Shown: one piece after another, positions 7,491 to 15,591 of the stretch | Numbering within the stretch: position 1 is the stretch's first letter | Layout of the letters: every line of letters begins with the position of its first letter | Source: a virus | DNA: 40,849 nucleotides | Strand: one strand, 5' to 3' | IMG/VR virus record: IMGVR_UViG_3300032011_002753 | Span: 1 to 40,849 of that record | The notes under the pieces: model-generated | Told to the model about the DNA's origin: nothing | The model's input: only the letters and a program-made list of their open reading frames with translations | Databases searched by the model: none | Position numbers and translations under genes: made by a program

Positions 7491-8953
7491 AACTAGGTGT
7501 ATGTGTACCATATAGAAACAGAGAAGCTCACTTAAAAGAGTTTATACCAACGATTGGAGAGTATTTAGAATCACAAGGTATTGAGTATGGAATTTACTTA
7601 GGACATCAATGTGATGAACATTTATTCAATAGAGGTGCTATGAAAAATGTTGCAGCAAAACACGCATTTGAAGATGGTTGTGATTATATTGTTTGGCATG
7701 ATATCGATATGATACCAGAAGAAGGATGTGATTATTCTTTTCCAAAAGAACATCCTATACATATTGCAACAAGTATATCTCAAATGGATTACAAATTAAA
7801 ATATCAAGAATACTTTGGTGGAGCAGTTTTATTTTCAAAAGAACAAGTAGAGGCAACAAATGGATACTCAAATGATTATTGGGATTGGGGTATGGAAGAT
7901 GATGATTTATTTTGGAGATGTGTTCTTGAAGGATATGCAAATGATTCTTATATGAAATATACTTCTGCAGAACAAAATTATTTTCACTTTAATGGAAAAA
8001 ATTCTTTCATAGATATTGAAACAACTCCTACTTTACGAAACTTAACATCCAAATCACATACAGTTTCAGTATTAGTTAGAGCAAATCAACAAGAAGAAAA
8101 AGTTCCTATTTGGTTAGTTGGTGATGAAGATAGAAGATTTTGTGAATATCCAATACTTCGTAGACCTGGTTACGATTGGGGATTAAGTTATAACAACTCA
8201 AGAGCATACACAGGTATATTGTGGAATCATAAAGTTGAAAATTATTATCAATGGATGAAACGATATGAAAACCAATGGAGTTGGGTAACACTATCAGTAG
8301 ATACAGTTAATAATAAAATACATTTTTACTTAAATGGTAAAGAATCAGATGCAAGACATGGCCATGGTACTCATTCACCACAATCATTTGAAGGTAAATT
8401 AAAAAGATATGGTTCTGCACCTTATTTTATTGGAACAACAACTTCTGCTAAAGAAAACGATGTAAATAAATTCTTCAAAGGTGATATTGCTAAAGTAATG
8501 ATGTGGGATAGAAAATTAGAAGAAAGTGAAATTCAAAATATATATAAAAGACCAATAAGAGATGGTTTAAAACTATTCTATGATTTTAATTCTGGTACTG
8601 CAAAAGATTTGAGTGGTAATGATAATCATGGAAGAATTGTTAATTGTCAAAAAAACAGAGGTGTAATAAAAATACCTTACACAATTATACCTCATAGAAC
8701 ACCTGGTAGATTAAAATGTTTACCTCATAAAGATGAAGGATTGACAAAAGATGAAAATGGAAATCAAATATGGGCAAAGGGTGAAACAACTGCAAGAAAC
8801 GAAAGAAGATATGTTTTACAAATGCAACAAGGTACATGGGATTATAAATCAGATGGTATTAAACAACTAGAATATGAATTACTAGAAGTTAAACATATTA
8901 ATGCAAAGTACAACGCAAAACTTATAAATGTTAAATTAGATGGCAGAAAATAA
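7487..8953 (+). CDS. GT7-type glycosyltransferase with inserted LamG domain (second paralogue)
   Basis: 488 residues with the same nested plan as the gene at 5650. GT7 part one: V-C-V-P-Y-R-N-R (5-12), F-N-R-G (47-50), H-D-I-D-M-I-P (71-77), Y-F-G-G-A (109-113), N-G-Y-S-N-D-Y-W-D-W-G-M-E-D-D-D (125-140). A LamG domain spans ~165-395, ending in L-F-Y-D-F-N-S-G-T-A-K-D-L-S-G-N-D-N-H-G. GT7 part two: C-L-P-H (His 414, putative metal ligand), a long basic stretch, and S-D-G-I-K-Q-L-E-Y-E-L-L-E-V (455-468), which closely follows the C-terminal end of vertebrate beta-1,4-galactosyltransferases. It overlaps the cytidylyltransferase by 4 bases (ATGA) and the radical SAM gene by 14. Sugar specificity is unknown. 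In its tryptophan-rich motif W-D-W-G replaces the more usual W-G-W-G. Confidence 0.82.
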   Translation: MKLGVCVPYRNREAHLKEFIPTIGEYLESQGIEYGIYLGHQCDEHLFNRGAMKNVAAKHAFEDGCDYIVWHDIDMIPEEGCDYSFPKEHPIHIATSISQMDYKLKYQEYFGGAVLFSKEQVEATNGYSNDYWDWGMEDDDLFWRCVLEGYANDSYMKYTSAEQNYFHFNGKNSFIDIETTPTLRNLTSKSHTVSVLVRANQQEEKVPIWLVGDEDRRFCEYPILRRPGYDWGLSYNNSRAYTGILWNHKVENYYQWMKRYENQWSWVTLSVDTVNNKIHFYLNGKESDARHGHGTHSPQSFEGKLKRYGSAPYFIGTTTSAKENDVNKFFKGDIAKVMMWDRKLEESEIQNIYKRPIRDGLKLFYDFNSGTAKDLSGNDNHGRIVNCQKNRGVIKIPYTIIPHRTPGRLKCLPHKDEGLTKDENGNQIWAKGETTARNERRYVLQMQQGTWDYKSDGIKQLEYELLEVKHINAKYNAKLINVKLDGRK

Positions 8954-10394
8954 CGAAACAAAATTAGAACAAGAAAAAGAGGTTAAAGGAACAATCGGTG
9001 GAGATAATCCTTTTTATCTTGGTGTACGAGATAAATTAAATTCAACTGGTTGTGGAATGTGTTTAGCAAAATGGACACAAGTTACACTTCATTTACAGTT
9101 AGGACATACTCATTCTTGTCACCACCCGAAAACACATCCTATTTCTACAAAAGAAATAAAAAGAAATCCATCTGCACTTCATAATACAAGGTATAAAAAA
9201 CTTCGTAGAAAAGAAATGTTAGAAGGTGAAAGACCTGAAGAATGTGATTACTGTTGGGGAGTAGAGGATAACTCTGATAGATTTTCAGATAGAACTTTTA
9301 AATCTGGTGAATCATGGAGTTGGCCATTTGCTGATGAAATTCAAGCTTTAGATTGGAGAGCAGATTACAATCCAAAATATGTTGAGGTTGCATTCTCAAA
9401 TGCTTGTAACTTTAAATGTTCGTATTGTGGCCCTGCGTTTTCAACACAACACATGCAAGAAATTGAAAAGTTTGGACCATATCCAACAACAGATAATTTT
9501 AATTCATTAGAGTGGGCAAGACAAGAAAACAAAATGCCAATTCCACAATCACAAGAAAATCCTTATGTAGAAGCTTTTTGGAAATGGTGGCCAGAATTAT
9601 ATAGAGATTTACATACCTTTAGAATTACTGGTGGTGAACCTTTAATGAGTAAAGATACATGGGAGGTATTAGATTATATTATTAACGAACCAAACCCAAA
9701 TAGAAACCTTAAACTAGCAATTAACTCAAATTTAGGTATACCTGATAAATTAGTTGATAGATTCATAGAAAAAATTCAGAGAATATGTGATGAGGATAGA
9801 GTTGATGAGTTTATTATCTTTACTTCAGTTGATGGGTGGGGAGAACAAGCAGAATATGCAAGAAATGGATTGGTATTTAATAAGTTTTGGGATAATGTAA
9901 ATAAACTTCTTACTAAATGTCCAAGAATTAATCTTACATTTATGGTTACTTATAATGCATTATCAGTACCAACCTATGATAAGTTAATAGATGGGGTTTA
10001 TGATTTAAAAAGAGAATATGGAACTTCAGATAGATATTGGAAATCAGCTGCATTCTTAGATACATCATATTTAAGATATCCTACACATCAAACAGTTCAA
10101 GTTTTACCAAAAGGATGGGAAAAGGCAGTTTATCAACAAGCAAAACAGGCAGATTTCTTGGGAGTACCTGTATTTGATTATAGTTACATTGGATATTCTG
10201 ATATTGAAATTCAAAAGATTAAAAGAACATATGATTGGATGAAGGCACCAGTCGATGAAAAGAGATTAAAAACTCAGAGAAGAAACTTTGGACATTATTT
10301 TAGAGCACACGATGAAAGAAGAGGAACAGATTTTTGTAAAACGTTTCCAGAGTTTGCAGATTTTTACCACGAATGTTTAGAAATTAAGTTATGA
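8940..10394 (+). CDS. Radical SAM protein with extra N-terminal Cys/His cluster
   Basis: 484 residues. The radical SAM cluster motif C-N-F-K-C-S-Y-C lies at 156-163, preceded by V-E-V-A-F-S-N-A. The SAM-contact G-G-E-P is at 231-234, followed by L-A-I-N-S-N. An upstream cysteine/histidine set (C38, C41, C60, H61, H62, C102, C105) may bind zinc or a second iron-sulphur cluster, as in 'twitch/SPASM-like' radical SAM proteins seen in marine phages. The start ATG overlaps the preceding GT7 gene by 14 bases, and its stop overlaps the LamG gene by ATGA, so the three genes are translationally linked. Likely role: radical modification (epimerisation, dehydration, methylation or cross-linking) of a sugar or peptide. 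Substrate is not predictable. The fold call is strong; the reaction is not. Confidence 0.78.
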   Translation: MAENNETKLEQEKEVKGTIGGDNPFYLGVRDKLNSTGCGMCLAKWTQVTLHLQLGHTHSCHHPKTHPISTKEIKRNPSALHNTRYKKLRRKEMLEGERPEECDYCWGVEDNSDRFSDRTFKSGESWSWPFADEIQALDWRADYNPKYVEVAFSNACNFKCSYCGPAFSTQHMQEIEKFGPYPTTDNFNSLEWARQENKMPIPQSQENPYVEAFWKWWPELYRDLHTFRITGGEPLMSKDTWEVLDYIINEPNPNRNLKLAINSNLGIPDKLVDRFIEKIQRICDEDRVDEFIIFTSVDGWGEQAEYARNGLVFNKFWDNVNKLLTKCPRINLTFMVTYNALSVPTYDKLIDGVYDLKREYGTSDRYWKSAAFLDTSYLRYPTHQTVQVLPKGWEKAVYQQAKQADFLGVPVFDYSYIGYSDIEIQKIKRTYDWMKAPVDEKRLKTQRRNFGHYFRAHDERRGTDFCKTFPEFADFYHECLEIKL

Positions 10395-11116
10395 TAGAAT
10401 TTAAAGGAGATAGTTGTTATTTCGTTGTACCAGAAAGTAAATACGGTCTTTCGGAAATAATACCAAAATATGTTACTGAAAACAACTTTACTTTTTGTAT
10501 AGGTTGTAAACCAGATTGGAAAAATATGAAAGAAGGAGAGAATTCTGCAGAAGGAGGACTCCTAATGAAAAATGGTCAACATATGGGATTATCTTGTTTT
10601 GTAAGTGGAGGAAAAAGATACTTTAGAGCAACTCTATGGGTGCAAGATAGAAAAGGATTCGTGAGTTGTGTAGAAAAACAATTACCAGTAACACATGAAG
10701 ATGAAGATAAAGAATACTTCATATCGTTCAGACATGATTTAAGAAAAAAGAAAATTGTTATTGGTAACTATAATCACTATGAAGAATTAGAATATCCTGC
10801 TGCATCACCAATCGATTATTCAAACTCTTGGTTGTGGGTTGGAGCAGCAAATGCATTTAATAGTTGTGCACCTGAACATAGACAATACTTTAGAGGTAGT
10901 ATTAGTTACGTTAGTGTACATGCTGAATACTTAAGTAACTTAGATATCAAAAAGATGTATGGAAATATTACATCCATATCAGAACTTAAAAAATTACAAA
11001 ACGATAAAACAGTATTATTTTCAGATTTAAAAATAAAAACACCATATAAAGTGTTTGATAATAGTGATAATGGAAATCACTTAATTGTATATGATGAAGC
11101 ATGGCTAGAGAGTTAA
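10391..11116 (+). CDS. Stand-alone LamG/concanavalin-like protein
   Basis: 241 residues, all beta-rich with the spacing of a LamG-like jelly roll: a first strand F-K-G-D-S-C-Y-F-V-V-P, a middle F-T-F-C-I-G-C-K-P, an R-G-S-I-S-Y-V-S-V-H strand near residue 170 (the usual F-x-G-x-I-x-x-x-x-x-Y position), and a C-terminal D-N-S-D-N-G-N-H. It resembles the domain inserted in the two GT7 enzymes but has no catalytic part. It is coupled to the radical SAM gene by ATGA. It probably binds a glycan or protein ligand, or serves as a partner for the upstream enzyme. No signal peptide is visible, so it acts in the cytoplasm or on the virion. Confidence 0.65.
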   Translation: MIEFKGDSCYFVVPESKYGLSEIIPKYVTENNFTFCIGCKPDWKNMKEGENSAEGGLLMKNGQHMGLSCFVSGGKRYFRATLWVQDRKGFVSCVEKQLPVTHEDEDKEYFISFRHDLRKKKIVIGNYNHYEELEYPAASPIDYSNSWLWVGAANAFNSCAPEHRQYFRGSISYVSVHAEYLSNLDIKKMYGNITSISELKKLQNDKTVLFSDLKIKTPYKVFDNSDNGNHLIVYDEAWLES

Positions 11117-12474
11117 ATGATATAAAGTTTTTGTTCGATTATAAAACTCCTGCTGGATTTTTATCATTCGGTTACAAGAAAAATCAATTACCAGAAGTAT
11201 TTGAGTTACTACAACGAGAATCTTTGGAACTACAACCCTGCTCAACCATACGAAGAAATCGTGATACTCAAGAAACTGTATGGGTAAATGGACAATATGT
11301 TCCACAACTTATGGACCCTCCATATAATGTTGAAGGAATTCTAACTGGTGATATACTTGATTGGGGACAATGGGAATCAAATAGTTTTTTCTTAATTCCA
11401 ATTGAATCGGTTTGGCATGAAAACCCATTTCTCAAATTTATAGAGGATACTACCTTTGAAATATCAGATATGTTTTCTAACAATCTAATGGAGTTGATAA
11501 AAAGACACGATAATGTTAGATTATTTTTTGTAGATTCAAGAGAAGGTGATTATTTAATAAGTCAAAATGTTTATTCTAAACTAACCAAGTGGTTAGATGA
11601 TAATAACATTCATGGTAATGGAAAAATTATTATTTCAACTTTAAATGAATTAGAAAAATACAATATACCAAAAGATGGTAGGTTCGTGTTTTTCAATAAT
11701 GAACATTATATTACTCTTGCAGGTTCTCATGTAACTTCATGTTTAAAAAATGATGGTGCAATACAAAGTGATAGAAAAAGAGATAACTACAATTACGATA
11801 TTAGACATAATTGGGAAGATAGAGATGTAAAAAAACATTTCAATATGATGAATAGAAATACCACTAGATTGCATAGACCATATTTTGTTGGTAGAATGAT
11901 TCAAGAAGGTATTATAGATAAAGGATTAGTATCATTGTTTCAATCAGATGATTTTGATAATCAAATATTCGAATCTGATGTTTATAAATCTGTACAACAA
12001 AATTACCCATTTTACATTGATGAAGATGATGCCGAAAGAGTTTCTGCATTTCACAACTATCTATCTGTTAATACACCATATATAGAATCATTGTTTACTA
12101 TTGTTGGTGAAACAAATGCAGATGATACTTCAATATTCATAACAGAAAAGACACTAAAACCAATTATGAATTTACATCCATTTTTTGTAGTAGGAAATCC
12201 AAACACATTAAAAAAATTACAAGAATTAGGATTTAAAACGTTCAGTTCTATTTGGGATGAATCATATGATTCTGAATTAAATTTAGAAAACAGAATTGAA
12301 ATGATTATATCAGAAGTAAAAAAACTTACTGATTTAACATTGGAACAGCTTGATGAAAAAATTCAGAAAATAAAAAATATATGTATATATAATAGGGAAC
12401 TGTTAGTAAAACTAAACTACAAAAATTTAAAGTACCAAAATTTAAAAGAATGTTTAAAAACAAAAGTTATATAA
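11101..12474 (+). CDS. Probable GT-B glycosyltransferase, fucosyltransferase-like C terminus (paralogue A)
   Basis: 457 residues. The most informative region is near residues 350-385: F-I-T-E-K-T-L-K-P-I-M-N-L-H-P-F-F-V-V-G, then L-x-x-L-G-F-K-T-F and D-E-S-Y-D. An E-K-x-x-x-P-x-x-x-x-x-P-F-x-x-x-G element of this kind is the nucleotide-sugar site in alpha-1,3-fucosyltransferase-like GT-B enzymes. The protein at 17105 shares the same element and a following helical tail (Y-N-R-E), so the two are paralogues. The N-terminal half is not recognised. The gene overlaps the LamG gene by 16 bases and the SDR gene by 25. The glycosyltransferase assignment rests on the C-terminal motif; donor and acceptor are unknown. 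Confidence 0.58.
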   Translation: MARELNDIKFLFDYKTPAGFLSFGYKKNQLPEVFELLQRESLELQPCSTIRRNRDTQETVWVNGQYVPQLMDPPYNVEGILTGDILDWGQWESNSFFLIPIESVWHENPFLKFIEDTTFEISDMFSNNLMELIKRHDNVRLFFVDSREGDYLISQNVYSKLTKWLDDNNIHGNGKIIISTLNELEKYNIPKDGRFVFFNNEHYITLAGSHVTSCLKNDGAIQSDRKRDNYNYDIRHNWEDRDVKKHFNMMNRNTTRLHRPYFVGRMIQEGIIDKGLVSLFQSDDFDNQIFESDVYKSVQQNYPFYIDEDDAERVSAFHNYLSVNTPYIESLFTIVGETNADDTSIFITEKTLKPIMNLHPFFVVGNPNTLKKLQELGFKTFSSIWDESYDSELNLENRIEMIISEVKKLTDLTLEQLDEKIQKIKNICIYNRELLVKLNYKNLKYQNLKECLKTKVI

Positions 12475-13457
12475 AAGTATTAATTACAGGTGGAGCTGGT
12501 TATTTAGGGTCTGTACTTACCGAATATCTTTACCAATATGGTAAACAATATCATTTTGGTGGAATTGAAAAACTTACAATATATGATAATCTGATGTACA
12601 ATCAAACATCAGTTATAAATCAAGTACATAGAAAGAATTTTGAATTTGTTCATGGAGATGTTAGAAATCATGAACAATTACTTCCTTATATAGAGGATGC
12701 CGATGTAATTATTCCACTTGCAGCAATCGTTGGATTTCCTGCATGTGAAAGAGATAAAGACCTTGCAACAGCAATAAACTTTACTCATGTAAAATTTATA
12801 TGTGATAATTTAAAAGAAGGTCAAAGAATAATTTATCCAAATACAAATAGTGGATATGGAATAGGAGAGAATGGTGAGTGTACTGAGGAGAGTCCACTTA
12901 ATCCCATTTCACACTATGGGGTAACCAAAGTAAATGCCGAGAAAGAGGTATTAAAAGCCGGTGGTATATCATTGAGATTAGCCACCGTCTTTGGTTCATC
13001 ACCAAGAATGAGAATGGATTTGTTAGTAAACGAGTTTGTTTACAAAGCATTAACTGATAAATACATAACAATATTTGAAAAGAATTTTGTTAGAAATTAT
13101 ATTCACATTAGAGATGTTGCACATGCATTTTACTTTAGTTTAACTAACTATGATAAAATGGGTGGAAATGCTTTTAATGTAGGATTATCAGATGCAAATT
13201 TATCAAAACAACAATTGGTAGAGAAGATAAAAGAATATGTACCAGATTTCGCAATCACATATTCAGATTATTATGAGGACCCAGATAAACGAGATTATAT
13301 CGTATCAAATAAAAAAATTGAAAATCTAGGTTGGCAACCAAGATACTCATTAGATGATGGTATTGAAGAATTAATTAAAACTTATACCATTCTAATTTCA
13401 GATTTAAGTTCAAAATATAGAAATGGATTCCCTTTAGGTTATGGCAATAGGACGTAG
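12450..13457 (+). CDS. NAD(P)-dependent sugar epimerase/dehydratase (extended SDR)
   Basis: 335 residues. The dinucleotide-binding loop G-G-A-G-Y-L-G is at 14-20, the acid strand D-N-L follows at 46-48, and the catalytic Y-G-V-T-K (Y-x-x-x-K) is at 156-160. R-N-Y-I-H-I-R-D-V-A matches the UDP/dTDP-sugar epimerase C-terminal motif. It most likely acts as a nucleotide-sugar 4-epimerase or 4,6-dehydratase-type enzyme; the substrate cannot be read from the sequence. It overlaps the preceding gene by 25 bases and the RmlC-like gene by 17. With its neighbours it forms a four-gene sugar-nucleotide block (12450-16567). Confidence 0.8.
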   Translation: MFKNKSYIKVLITGGAGYLGSVLTEYLYQYGKQYHFGGIEKLTIYDNLMYNQTSVINQVHRKNFEFVHGDVRNHEQLLPYIEDADVIIPLAAIVGFPACERDKDLATAINFTHVKFICDNLKEGQRIIYPNTNSGYGIGENGECTEESPLNPISHYGVTKVNAEKEVLKAGGISLRLATVFGSSPRMRMDLLVNEFVYKALTDKYITIFEKNFVRNYIHIRDVAHAFYFSLTNYDKMGGNAFNVGLSDANLSKQQLVEKIKEYVPDFAITYSDYYEDPDKRDYIVSNKKIENLGWQPRYSLDDGIEELIKTYTILISDLSSKYRNGFPLGYGNRT

Positions 13458-14046
13458 TGTATATTATAAAGAAAGAAGTTGGAATGATTTCCACATATAC
13501 TCATCAAAAGTTTTAACTGGTGGGGTTAAGATTGTACAACCATCTGTTTATCATGAACAAAGAGGTGAAATATCTACAACATATCATTCTGATTACTATG
13601 ATAGATTGATACCAGTTGAAGAAAGACAAGATGGAGTAAACTTTAAACACGATAGATATTCAAAATCAGAAGAGGGAGTACTTAGAGGGTTACACTATGA
13701 TGATAAAACATGGAAACTTGTATCATGTTTGACTGGTAAAATTTATTTAGTAGTTTTAGATGTAAGAGGTGGTAATACAACTAGAAATCCACAATATGGA
13801 AGTTGGGAAACCTATATACTTTCACCCTCAACACAATCACAAGTACTTATACCACCTGGATTTGCTAATGGACATTATGTAATGGAAAAAAATTCTATAT
13901 TCTATTACAAATTAGCTTACAAAGGTGAGTTTAACGATGTAGATAAACAACAAACAATAAAATGGAATAGTAAGAAGTTCAATATAGAATGGCCTTGTAC
14001 TAATCCGATAATTTCTAAAAGAGATGCAAATGGAAAAGATTCTTAA
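13441..14046 (+). CDS. RmlC-like dTDP-4-dehydro-sugar 3,5-epimerase family protein
   Basis: 201 residues with the RmlC cupin signature: E-x-R-G-E at 39-43, G-V-L-R-G-L-H-Y (79-86, catalytic-type His 85), C-L-T-G-K-I-Y-L-V-V-L-D-V-R (96-109), and the strand L-I-P-P-G-F-A-N-G-H (136-145), where family members usually have P-x-G-F-A-H-G. Length fits the family. It probably epimerises a 4-keto hexose nucleotide, possibly dTDP-linked. No rmlA, rmlB or rmlD relatives with certain substrates lie next to it, and the adjacent TagD-like gene hints at CDP-linked chemistry elsewhere in the cassette. The gene overlaps both neighbours. Confidence 0.75.
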   Translation: MAIGRSVYYKERSWNDFHIYSSKVLTGGVKIVQPSVYHEQRGEISTTYHSDYYDRLIPVEERQDGVNFKHDRYSKSEEGVLRGLHYDDKTWKLVSCLTGKIYLVVLDVRGGNTTRNPQYGSWETYILSPSTQSQVLIPPGFANGHYVMEKNSIFYYKLAYKGEFNDVDKQQTIKWNSKKFNIEWPCTNPIISKRDANGKDS

Positions 14047-14671
14047 TTTAGATTATCATGAAGATAGATGGACTGCTAGTAACTTATCAGTTCAAGAACT
14101 AATTGATTTCGAAGATGACATAATAACACATTGGTCAAATGGAGAAATCAGAGGACCAGTTCACTTATCAAATGGTAATGAAGAACAATTAATAAAAATA
14201 TTTAATAAAATAGCAGTTGAGGATTGGGTATTTTCAACTTGGAGGTCTCATTATCATGCACTATTACATGGTGTAGAACCTGAAGTATTAAAAAAAGATA
14301 TATTAGATGGAAAATCTATAACTATTGTAAACAAAGAATGTAAATTTTATTCATCAGCAATTGTAACTGGTACTTTACCAATAGCACTCGGAGTTGCTAG
14401 AGGATTAAAACAACAAGGAAGTAAAGATAAAGTTTGGGTTTTCTTAGGGGATATGGCATTTGAAAGTGGTATCTTCTATGAAGTTCACAAATATGCTAGA
14501 AACTATGATTTACCACTTCACTTTGTGGTGGAAGATAATGGTGTAAGTACAAATACCCCAACATTAGATACATGGGGTGGTATTCAAAGAGAAATACCAG
14601 AAGATGTAATCTATTATAAGTATGAATCAAAATATCCCCACTATGGGACAGGAAAATGGGTAGTATTTTAG
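14024..14671 (+). CDS. Thiamine-diphosphate enzyme, E1 alpha-like (pyrophosphate-binding half only)
   Basis: 215 residues, well short of the ~320-370 usual for E1 alpha subunits. It retains the essential parts: F-S-T-W-R-S-H-Y-H-A-L-L-H-G (70-83, the Y-R-x-H-x-H-A region), a Gly-rich S-A-I-V-T-G-T-L-P-I-A-L-G-V-A (111-125), and the ThDP/Mg motif G-D ... V-E-D-N-G (G142-D143 to N172-G173). It lacks the normal C-terminal regulatory and subunit-contact region. The pyrimidine-binding partner is encoded separately at 16567, with two SDR genes between. An in-frame Met at 14030 is an alternative start. The likely reaction is transfer or decarboxylation of a two-carbon or acyl unit onto a sugar, inferred from context only. 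Confidence 0.72.
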   Translation: MQMEKILNLDYHEDRWTASNLSVQELIDFEDDIITHWSNGEIRGPVHLSNGNEEQLIKIFNKIAVEDWVFSTWRSHYHALLHGVEPEVLKKDILDGKSITIVNKECKFYSSAIVTGTLPIALGVARGLKQQGSKDKVWVFLGDMAFESGIFYEVHKYARNYDLPLHFVVEDNGVSTNTPTLDTWGGIQREIPEDVIYYKYESKYPHYGTGKWVVF

Positions 14672-15591
14672 TAACAGGTTGTAGCGGATTAGTTGGAACT
14701 CACTTAGTTCACAAACTATTAGAAAAAGGACACAAGGTAGTTGGTGTAGATATTAAACATTCAACTGCATTACCAGAAATATCTGAAAATTTTACATTTG
14801 ATGATATGGATTTAAGAGATGCAGATGATGTAAACATATTGTTCAACGAATTTAAGTTTGATGGAGTTATAAATGCGTTTGGTATCAAAGGTTCTCCAAT
14901 CAGAGCAAAGGAATCACCCTTAGATTTTTTAGAACCATCGATTAAAGTAAACACAAACGTAATTGAAAACTCACATAAACATAATTGTTGGTTAGTATTT
15001 ATGAGTTCGGTTGGAGTTTATGAACCAGCAGAAGTATTTGTAGAAGATACTGTTTGGAAAACACTTCCATCACCAAATGATTGGTTTCCATCTTGGAGTA
15101 AAAGAATACCAGAGTTATATTTAGAAGCACACAAAGTACAACATGGATATGATAGATGGACAATTGTAAGACCTGCAAATATTTTTGGAGAATACGATAA
15201 CTTTGGTGAAGGTGCAACTGTAATCGGAGCAACTTGTAGAAAAGTGTACGATTCTGATGGAGAAATTGAGGCATGGGGAGATGGAACACCAACAAGAGAT
15301 TTTATATACGCTGGAGATGTTGCTGATGGGTGTATAAAGTGTTTAGAGAAAGAATTACACATTACTACTAACTTAGGTAGTGGTGAAGAGATATCAATCA
15401 AAAGAATGATTGAAACAGTTGCTAAAGTTAGTGACAAAAAAATAAAAATTAATTGGGATACTTCAAAACCCAATGGTGATATGAGAAGAAAGATGAGTAC
15501 TAAGGTACAAGAAGAATTTGGTCTATTACCAAAACTAGGATTTGAAGAAGGAATAAAAAATACATACAAATATTATGAAAAAAACAGATAA
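14656..15591 (+). CDS. Extended SDR nucleotide-sugar epimerase-like protein lacking the catalytic Tyr
   Basis: 311 residues. The NAD-binding motif G-C-S-G-L-V-G is at 8-14, and the acidic residue after strand two is V-D-I (31-33). A Ser element F-M-S-S-V-G-V-Y (115-122) and the downstream I-V-R-P-A-N-I-F-G are typical of GDP-fucose-synthase/epimerase relatives. The Y-x-x-x-K pair is not intact. The Lys sits in P-S-W-S-K (145-149), so Pro occupies the Tyr position. It is either an SDR with an altered catalytic mechanism or a non-catalytic partner. Overlaps: 16 bases with the upstream gene, 17 with the next SDR. The Tyr loss is read directly from the codons at 15088-15102. Confidence 0.72.
   Translation: MGSILVTGCSGLVGTHLVHKLLEKGHKVVGVDIKHSTALPEISENFTFDDMDLRDADDVNILFNEFKFDGVINAFGIKGSPIRAKESPLDFLEPSIKVNTNVIENSHKHNCWLVFMSSVGVYEPAEVFVEDTVWKTLPSPNDWFPSWSKRIPELYLEAHKVQHGYDRWTIVRPANIFGEYDNFGEGATVIGATCRKVYDSDGEIEAWGDGTPTRDFIYAGDVADGCIKCLEKELHITTNLGSGEEISIKRMIETVAKVSDKKIKINWDTSKPNGDMRRKMSTKVQEEFGLLPKLGFEEGIKNTYKYYEKNR

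Noticed and set aside
15018-15569. A 183-codon open frame on the - strand
   Set aside because: It lies wholly inside a well-supported SDR gene, has no recognisable domain and is opposite to every gene in the window.
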